From the NCBI GenBank assembly GCA_964420405.1, contig CAYQTL010000136.1, positions 1 through 6,280 of the forward strand: a stretch of 6,280 nt of DNA, given 5' to 3'. This document shows, in pieces, positions 1-6,280 of the stretch. This DNA is from CAYQTL01 sp964420405. GTDB taxonomy: Bacteria; Acidobacteriota; Thermoanaerobaculia; Thermoanaerobaculales; Sulfomarinibacteraceae. A program made the translations under genes and the position numbers. The notes beneath the pieces are model-generated. The model did no database searches, was not told the origin of the DNA, and saw only the letters and a program-made list of their open reading frames with translations. How positions within the stretch are numbered: position 1 is the first letter of the stretch; every line of letters begins with the position of its first letter.

Positions 1-3003
<3,003 letters not shown>

Positions 3004-3008
3004 GGAGA

Positions 3009-3016
3009 CTCCTTCC
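3009..3016 (-). promoter_or_regulatory. Strong Shine-Dalgarno of rpoB
   Basis: The sequence GGAAGGAG, read on the minus strand, lies five bases before ATG at 3003. It is a near-consensus ribosome binding site and decides the rpoB start. There is no close upstream in-frame alternative with a comparable site. Confidence 0.85.
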
Positions 3017-3029
3017 AAACCAATGCGGA

Positions 3030-3054
3030 CGCGGGGAGACACACGCTCCCCGCG
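3030..3054 (-). promoter_or_regulatory. Perfect 9-bp GC-rich stem-loop in the rplL-rpoB gap (candidate attenuator or RNase processing site)
   Basis: The arms CGCGGGGAG (3046-3054, read on the minus strand) and CTCCCCGCG (3030-3038) are fully complementary around a 7-nt loop. No run of T follows; the next bases are TCCGCATTGG and then the rpoB Shine-Dalgarno. It is therefore not a standard intrinsic terminator. In E. coli the equivalent gap holds a partial terminator and an RNase III site that lower rpoBC expression relative to the ribosomal protein genes. A similar role here is inferred from position and structure only. Confidence 0.55.
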
Positions 3055-3066
3055 CCGTCAACGATC

Positions 3067-3080
3067 GGCTCCGTCGAGCC
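3067..3080 (-). promoter_or_regulatory. Small second hairpin in the rplL-rpoB gap
   Basis: GGCTC and GAGCC form a perfect 5-bp stem around the 4-nt loop GACG, 12 nt before the larger stem-loop in the direction of transcription. Alone it could be chance in GC-rich DNA. Placed in tandem with the 9-bp stem, it may be part of the same processing or attenuation element. Confidence 0.35.
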
Positions 3081-3106
3081 AGGGACACCCGGGCGATGGG
3101 ATCGCG

Positions 3107-3490
3107 TTACTTGATCTCCACCTGGGCGCCGGCCTCTTCGAACTTCTTCTTGATCGACTCGGCCTCCTCTTTGGAGACGGCTTCCTTGATCTTGGTCGGC
3201 GCGCTCTCGACGAGCTCCTTGGCCTCCTTGAGGCCGAGCGATGTCACCTCGCGAACCGCCTTGATCACGTTGATCTTCTTGTCGCCGATCGAGTTCAGCA
3301 TCACGTCGAACTCGGTCTGCTCCTCGGCGGCCTCCTCGGCAGCGGCGCCCGGGATGCCCCCGGCGACCATCACCGGCGCGGCCGCGGCCGCCGACACGCC
3401 GAACTCCTCCTCGAGGCTCTTGACCAGCTGGTTGAGCTCCAGCACGGTCATGCCCTTGATCTCCTCGATCATCTGCTCGATCTGCGCCAT
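3107..3490 (-). CDS. rplL: 50S ribosomal protein L7/L12
   Basis: The stalk protein of the large ribosomal subunit binds as dimers to L10 and recruits and activates the translational GTPases. The product is 127 aa, normal for the family. Residues 1-33 are the L10-binding dimerisation domain. Residues 34-59 are the flexible Ala/Gly/Glu-rich hinge. From about residue 60 comes the globular C-terminal domain, with KKINVIKAVREVTSLGLKEA forming the factor-binding surface and an ending of GAQVEIK. The start at MAQIEQM is chosen because AAGGAGG lies nine bases upstream (3500-3506) and the frame further upstream runs antisense-like through rplJ. It starts 23 nt after rplJ, and the stop is TAA. The T-S-L-G-L stretch has Ser where many homologues have Gly, a minor variation. 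Confidence 0.98.
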   Translation of the reverse strand: MAQIEQMIEEIKGMTVLELNQLVKSLEEEFGVSAAAAAPVMVAGGIPGAAAEEAAEEQTEFDVMLNSIGDKKINVIKAVREVTSLGLKEAKELVESAPTKIKEAVSKEEAESIKKKFEEAGAQVEIK

Positions 3491-3513
3491 GGTACGGATC
3501 CTCCTTGGGATTC

Positions 3514-4032
3514 TTATTCCTTGGTGTCGGCGACCTGACCCAGCACCGACGCGAGGTTCTGGATCGGGCCGTTGAGAGCGGTGACGAGCCGCCGCATCGG
3601 TGACTGGAGCATGTACAGGAGCCTCGCCACCAGCTCTTCGCGGCTCGGCAGGTCGGCGATCTGCGCCGCCTGCGCCGAGTCCAGGACCTGGCCGTCGAGC
3701 CACGCGTGCTCCATGGACAACGCGGGATGCCCCTTGATGAAGTCCCGGAGCGCCTTGGCCAGCGCCACCGGATCGTCCGAGGTCCACGCGAGCGCCTTGG
3801 GACCGGTCAGGTGGTCGGCGAGCGGCGCGAAGTCGGTGCCGTCGACGGCGAGCCTGACGACGCTGTTCTTGACCACCCTGTACGAGCCGTTGGACTGGCG
3901 GACCTTGGACCGCAGCTCGTTGACCTCGTTGACCGACAGGCCCCGGTTGTCGAGCAGGAAGAGCGTGTTCACCTCGCCGAAGGTCGCGCGAAGCTGCTCG
4001 GACTGCTCCCATTTCTGTTCCCTCGTGAGCAT
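3514..4032 (-). CDS. rplJ: 50S ribosomal protein L10
   Basis: L10 is the base of the 50S stalk: its N-terminal domain binds 23S rRNA together with L11, and its C-terminal helix carries L12 dimers. The product is 172 aa, close to the usual length. Recognisable parts are the start MLTREQKWEQ, the conserved YRVVKNSVVRLA (residues 51-62, rRNA-binding domain), LTGPKALAW (75-83), and the C-terminal helix from about residue 130 that serves L12 binding. ATG at 4032 is selected by GGGAGGAGG six bases upstream. The gap to rplA is only 14 nt, and the ribosome binding site begins inside the rplA stop codon, which suggests translational coupling. There is no room for the long autoregulatory L10 leader known from E. 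coli and Bacillus. Confidence 0.98.
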   Translation of the reverse strand: MLTREQKWEQSEQLRATFGEVNTLFLLDNRGLSVNEVNELRSKVRQSNGSYRVVKNSVVRLAVDGTDFAPLADHLTGPKALAWTSDDPVALAKALRDFIKGHPALSMEHAWLDGQVLDSAQAAQIADLPSREELVARLLYMLQSPMRRLVTALNGPIQNLASVLGQVADTKE

Positions 4033-4038
4033 CTCGGC

Positions 4039-4049
4039 CCTCCTCCCTA
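4039..4049 (-). promoter_or_regulatory. Ribosome binding site of rplJ overlapping the rplA stop codon
   Basis: Read on the minus strand, TAGGGAGGAGG joins the TAG stop of rplA to a strong Shine-Dalgarno for rplJ, six bases from its ATG. A ribosome finishing L1 would thus stop on the L10 initiation region, consistent with coupling. Confidence 0.75.
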
Positions 4050-4751
4050 CTTGACGTTGACGTTCAGGCTGACGAGGTCGACCTGTACGCCCGGGCCCAT
4101 GGTCGAGCTGAGGAACACCGAGTGGACGTACTTGCCCTTGGCGGCCGAAGGCTTGGCCTTCTGGACCGCGTCGACGAAGCTGCGCATGTTCTCGACCAGC
4201 TTCTCCGGCTCGAACGACACCTTGCCGACCGGCGCGTGGATGATCGCGGTCCGGTCGACTCGGAACTCCACCCGCCCGGCCTTGATGTCCCGCACGGCGG
4301 CGGCGACGTCCGGGGTGACGGTTCCCGACTTCGGGTTCGGCATCAGTCCACGGGGACCGAGCACCCGGCCGACCTTGGACAGGTGGCGCATCATGTCGGG
4401 CGTCGCCACGACCGCGTCGAACTCGAGCCAGCCTCCCTGGATCCGCTCGACCGCCTCCTCGGCCGCCAGCACGTGGTTCGCGCCGGCCTCCTCGGCCGCC
4501 TTCTGGGCGGGCCCTTCGCACACCGCGAGGACCGTGGTCGTCTTGCCGGTGCCGTGGGGCAGCACGACGGTGCCGCGCACCATCTGGTCGGCGTGGCGCG
4601 GGTTCACGCCGAGCCGCATGGAGATCTCGACGGTCTCGTCGAACTTGGCGAACGCCGTGTCCTTGACGACGCCCACCGCCTCCTCGAGCGGGTACGAGCG
4701 GCGCTCCACCTGGGCGGCCGCGTTACGGTAGTTCTTGCCCTTGCGAGCCAT
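4047..4751 (-). CDS. rplA: 50S ribosomal protein L1
   Basis: L1 binds helices 76-78 of 23S rRNA and forms the mobile L1 stalk that helps release deacylated tRNA from the E site. In many bacteria it also represses its own operon by binding mRNA. The product is 234 aa, typical for the family. The family signature is visible in MRHLSKVGRVLGPRGLMPNP (residues 121-140), as are the N-terminal MARKGKNYRN and VVLPHGTGK (62-70). The C-terminal part, IIHAPVGKVSF (170-180) onward, completes domain I. An in-frame ATG at 4841 would add 30 residues (Arg/Pro-rich, inside rplK). It is rejected because GGAGG lies six bases before ATG at 4751 and the family begins there. The start is 13 nt after rplK. Confidence 0.98.
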   Translation of the reverse strand: MARKGKNYRNAAAQVERRSYPLEEAVGVVKDTAFAKFDETVEISMRLGVNPRHADQMVRGTVVLPHGTGKTTTVLAVCEGPAQKAAEEAGANHVLAAEEAVERIQGGWLEFDAVVATPDMMRHLSKVGRVLGPRGLMPNPKSGTVTPDVAAAVRDIKAGRVEFRVDRTAIIHAPVGKVSFEPEKLVENMRSFVDAVQKAKPSAAKGKYVHSVFLSSTMGPGVQVDLVSLNVNVK

Positions 4752-4757
4752 CGGCCA

Positions 4758-4767
4758 CCTCCCCTCA
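4758..4767 (-). promoter_or_regulatory. Ribosome binding site of rplA overlapping the rplK stop codon
   Basis: The minus-strand sequence TGAGGGGAGG contains the rplK stop TGA and the rplA Shine-Dalgarno GGAGG, six bases before ATG at 4751. It decides the rplA start and suggests translational coupling of L11 and L1 synthesis. Confidence 0.75.
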
Positions 4768-5190
4768 GTCCCGTACCGCGATGCCCATCGACCGCGCGGT
4801 CCCGAGGACCGTCGCAACGGCGGCCTCGAGGGTGTCGGCATTCAGGTCGGGCATCTTGACCGTGGCGATCTCCTCGACCTGGGCCATCGACACGCTGCCG
4901 ACCGACCGCTGGTTGGGCTCGCCCGAGCCTTTCTGGATGCCGGCCGCCTGCCGGAGCAGGAAGGACGCCGGCGGCGTCTTGGTAATGAAGCTGTAGGTGC
5001 GGTCCGAGTAGACCGTGATCACCGCCGGGATGATCACGCCCTGCTGCTTCTGGGTGCGGGCGTTGAACGCCTTGCAGAAGTCCATGATGTTCAGCCCGTG
5101 CTGCCCGAGTGCGGGACCCACCGGCGGCGCCGGGGTGGCCTGACCACCCGGGAGCTGAAGCTTGATCTGTCCGACGACTTTCTTCGCCAT
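4765..5190 (-). CDS. rplK: 50S ribosomal protein L11
   Basis: L11 binds the 1067 region of 23S rRNA in the GTPase-associated centre, works with L10/L12 during factor-dependent steps, and is needed for RelA activation on stalled ribosomes. The product is 141 aa, the standard length. The N-terminal domain shows PAPPVGPALGQHGLN (residues 20-34), with Pro22 and Pro26, the positions linked to thiostrepton sensitivity, both kept. The C-terminal RNA-binding domain ends in the family signature region GTARSMGIAVRD. The longer frame starting at 5313 lies inside nusG and is not used. The Shine-Dalgarno is weaker than its neighbours' (GAGAGG with a short spacer). The gap from nusG is only 10 nt, so there is no separate promoter or leader space. 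Confidence 0.98.
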   Translation of the reverse strand: MAKKVVGQIKLQLPGGQATPAPPVGPALGQHGLNIMDFCKAFNARTQKQQGVIIPAVITVYSDRTYSFITKTPPASFLLRQAAGIQKGSGEPNQRSVGSVSMAQVEEIATVKMPDLNADTLEAAVATVLGTARSMGIAVRD

Positions 5191-5200
5191 ACTCGTCCTC

Positions 5201-5734
5201 TCAGGACAGCTTCTGCACCTGTCGGAACTCCATCTCGACCGGCGTCTCCCGGCCGAAGATGGTGACCATGACCTTGACCGTGCTGCGGTCGAGGTTGATC
5301 TCCTCGACCACACCGTTGAAGGACGCGAACGGGCCTTCGGTGATCCGGATCCGCTCGCCCTTCTCGAACATCTCCTTCGGACGCGGCTTTTCCTGGGTCG
5401 CGACCGACTGGTGCAGGATCTGGTTGACCTCGTCCTCGGTGAGCGGCGTCGGCTTCTTGCCCGCTCCTACGAACCCGGTGACCTTGGGGGTGTTGCGCAC
5501 GAGGTGCCACGCGTCGTCCGTCATCTCCATCTCCACCAGCACGTAGCCGGGGAAGAACTTGCGGCGGACCTCACGTTTCTTGCCGTTCTTGACCTCCACC
5601 ACCGTCTCGGTCGGGACGCGGATCTCACCGAACAGCTCGCCCATGCCGAGGGCCTCGACGCGCTGCTCGAGGGTCTTCTTGACCCGATCCTCGAACCCCG
5701 AGTAGGTGTGAATGATGTACCACTGCTTGGCCAT
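5201..5734 (-). CDS. nusG: Transcription termination/antitermination factor NusG
   Basis: NusG binds the beta' clamp helices of RNA polymerase, modulates pausing, and links polymerase to Rho or to ribosomal protein S10. The product is 177 aa. The NGN domain spans about residues 3-110, with WYIIHTYSGFE (5-15) and the polymerase-binding signature RRKFFPGYVLVEM (57-69). A linker leads to the KOW domain at about 121-177, including GERIRITEGPFASFNGVVEE (126-145). The length equals that of E. coli-type NusG, and the long N-terminal extension of Actinobacteria is missing. ATG at 5734 has AAGGGGG six bases upstream. The gene lies 18 nt after secE and 10 nt before rplK, the standard secE-nusG-rplKA order. 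Confidence 0.98.
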   Translation of the reverse strand: MAKQWYIIHTYSGFEDRVKKTLEQRVEALGMGELFGEIRVPTETVVEVKNGKKREVRRKFFPGYVLVEMEMTDDAWHLVRNTPKVTGFVGAGKKPTPLTEDEVNQILHQSVATQEKPRPKEMFEKGERIRITEGPFASFNGVVEEINLDRSTVKVMVTIFGRETPVEMEFRQVQKLS

Positions 5735-5752
5735 GAACGGCCCCCTTGCCGT

Positions 5753-5962
5753 CTACGAGAACACCCCGAACAGGTCGAACACCCGCTGCGTCAAGAACAG
5801 GAACACCAGGTCGCAGAGGTACAGGTAGATCCCGAAGATGAACGACGCGATCACCACCACGGTGGTCGTGTTCATCACCTCCTGCTTGGTCGGCCAGGTG
5901 ACCTTCTTGGTCTCGACCACGACCTCTTGGAGGAATGTTCTGAGGCGGTTCCACCACTGCAT
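5753..5962 (-). CDS. secE: Preprotein translocase subunit SecE (short, single-span form)
   Basis: SecE clamps the two halves of SecY in the inner-membrane SecYEG channel and is essential for protein export. The product is 69 aa, the usual size for the one-helix type; E. coli SecE is larger, with three helices. The conserved cytoplasmic amphipathic part reads EVVVETKKVTWPTKQEV (residues 13-29), with the hallmark K-K-V-x-W-P. One membrane segment follows at about 32-57 (TTTVVVIASFIFGIYLYL onward). An in-frame ATG at 6013 would add 17 residues, but they would be encoded by the tRNA-Trp gene, so ATG at 5962 is chosen; GGAG lies eight bases upstream. It is co-directional with tRNA-Trp and nusG. 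Confidence 0.96.
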   Translation of the reverse strand: MQWWNRLRTFLQEVVVETKKVTWPTKQEVMNTTTVVVIASFIFGIYLYLCDLVFLFLTQRVFDLFGVFS

Positions 5963-5970
5963 ATCGCCGA

Positions 5971-5974
5971 CTCC
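5971..5974 (-). promoter_or_regulatory. Shine-Dalgarno of secE, just downstream of the tRNA-Trp 3' end
   Basis: GGAG lies eight bases before ATG at 5962 and six bases after the encoded CCA of the tRNA. It decides the secE start. It also means that the secE leader lies almost entirely within the tRNA if the two are co-transcribed. Confidence 0.7.
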
Positions 5975-5980
5975 GTGACG

Positions 5981-6056
5981 TGGCAGGCCAGGAGGGACTC
6001 GAACCCCCAACAACCGGTTTTGGAGACCGGGACTCTACCGATTGAGCTACTGGCCT
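5981..6056 (-). tRNA. tRNA-Trp (anticodon CCA), 3' CCA encoded
   Basis: A full 76-nt cloverleaf can be folded by eye. The acceptor stem AGGCCAG/CTGGCCT has seven pairs. The D arm has GCTC/GAGT, with a G-U at 10-25. The anticodon stem CCGGT/ACCGG encloses the loop CTCCAAA (anticodon CCA, position 37 A). The T arm GGGGG/CCCTC encloses TTCGAGT. The discriminator is G, followed by genome-encoded CCA. The A1-U72 pair and G73 match bacterial tRNA-Trp identity elements. tRNA-Trp in front of secE is a common arrangement. It is probably cut from a transcript shared with secE by RNase P and a 3' nuclease. Confidence 0.97.
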
Positions 6057-6130
6057 GCACCCAGTGCTGTGTTCGACCTCGGCGTGCAGGGTATGTCCGT
6101 GACCGTCAGCTGCTGCGGTCGCCTGGCTCC

Positions 6131-6136
6131 AGTGTA
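6131..6136 (-). promoter_or_regulatory. Possible -10 element upstream of tRNA-Trp (weak)
   Basis: TACACT, read on the minus strand, fits the TAnnnT pattern of a housekeeping -10 box, about 75 nt before the tRNA. No convincing TTGACA-like -35 was found 16-18 nt upstream. This is the best candidate in the roughly 173-nt spacer, but readthrough from tuf is an equally good explanation of expression. Confidence 0.2.
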
Positions 6137-6229
6137 CTCCAGGTCACGGCGTCGCGAGCGGTTCGGTTCCGGTTGCATGCCGATTCTGCGGACCGAGGCT
6201 GTTCCTCATCGTCTCCGACGTGCCGTCGT

Positions 6230-6280
6230 CTACTCCAGGATCTCGGTGATGGAGCCGGCGCCGACGGTCCGGCCGCCCTC
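6230..6280 (-). CDS. tuf: Elongation factor Tu, C-terminal 16 residues (5' part outside window)
   Basis: EF-Tu delivers aminoacyl-tRNA to the ribosomal A site as a GTP complex. Only the end of domain III is visible: EGGRTVGAGSITEILE followed by TAG. The stretch GGRTVGAG is the hallmark of the EF-Tu C-terminus. A tuf gene at this place corresponds to the tufB position of E. coli; a second copy in the rpsL-rpsG-fusA cluster is common but cannot be seen here. The spacer to tRNA-Trp (6057-6229) holds no recognisable gene and no intrinsic terminator with a T-run. Confidence 0.95.
   Translation of the reverse strand, partial: EGGRTVGAGSITEILE

Noticed and set aside
3035..3065. TTGACG in the rplL-rpoB gap as a -35 box for an rpoB promoter
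   Set aside because: The hexamer 17 nt downstream is CTCCCC, nothing like a -10 element. The region is better explained as a hairpin.
4752..4841. N-terminal extension of L1 from ATG at 4841
   Set aside because: It overlaps rplK, is Arg/Pro/Ser-rich, is not found in the family, and ATG at 4751 has a strong Shine-Dalgarno.
5963..6013. N-terminal extension of SecE from an upstream ATG at 6013
   Set aside because: The added codons would lie mainly in the tRNA-Trp gene, and the encoded residues do not resemble SecE. ATG at 5962 has a ribosome binding site and gives the normal length.
6144..6209. A 21-residue minus-strand frame between tuf and tRNA-Trp
   Set aside because: It resembles no known leader peptide or L33, its only upstream GGAG is too close to the ATG, and a frame this short is expected by chance.
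6216..6228. Five-bp hairpin directly after the tuf stop as a terminator
   Set aside because: The stem is short (CGACG/CGTCG with a 3-nt loop) and is not followed by a T-run, so an intrinsic terminator is not supported.

Overview
The window is one continuous piece of the bacterial transcription/translation core cluster. Everything is encoded on the minus strand, so it reads from the right edge to the left: tuf (last 16 residues) > tRNA-Trp(CCA) > secE > nusG > rplK (L11) > rplA (L1) > rplJ (L10) > rplL (L7/L12) > rpoB (first 1001 codons, running off the left edge; rpoC is expected beyond). All complete genes start with ATG, and I saw no frameshift or internal stop in any of them.

Organism: a GC-rich bacterium (strong G/C bias at third codon positions; long antisense open frames are a by-product of this). 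NusG is short (177 aa) and lacks the long acidic N-terminal extension of Actinobacteria such as Streptomyces or Mycobacterium. A tuf gene sits directly upstream of tRNA-Trp and secE. The beta subunit carries a four-pair cysteine insertion near its N terminus plus a second insertion of about 42 residues. From memory, a similar cysteine-rich insert occurs in beta of Acidobacteriota, so a GC-rich acidobacterial lineage is my best guess. No database search was possible, and this is inference.

Layout: the right edge (6057-6280) holds the tuf C-terminus and a spacer of about 173 nt with, at best, a weak promoter. The tRNA ends only 18 nt before the secE start codon. From secE to rplL the gaps are 10-23 nt, and some Shine-Dalgarno sequences overlap the preceding stop codon, so this looks like a single transcription unit. 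The only larger gap is 103 nt between rplL and rpoB. It contains two hairpins, one a perfect 9-bp GC-rich stem, at the place where E. coli has its partial attenuator and RNase III site.

How the genes work together: EF-Tu and tRNA-Trp serve elongation. SecE is the essential small subunit of the SecYEG translocon. NusG couples RNA polymerase to ribosomes or Rho. L11, L1, L10 and L12 build the L1 stalk and the GTPase-associated stalk of the 50S subunit. RpoB is the RNA polymerase beta subunit. This is a conserved housekeeping locus, not an accessory region, and I found no new biological system. The points worth a second look are the zinc-ribbon-like insertion in beta, the second beta insertion, the rplL-rpoB hairpins, the lack of room for the classical L1 and L10 leaders, and the tRNA packed against secE with no rpmG nearby.
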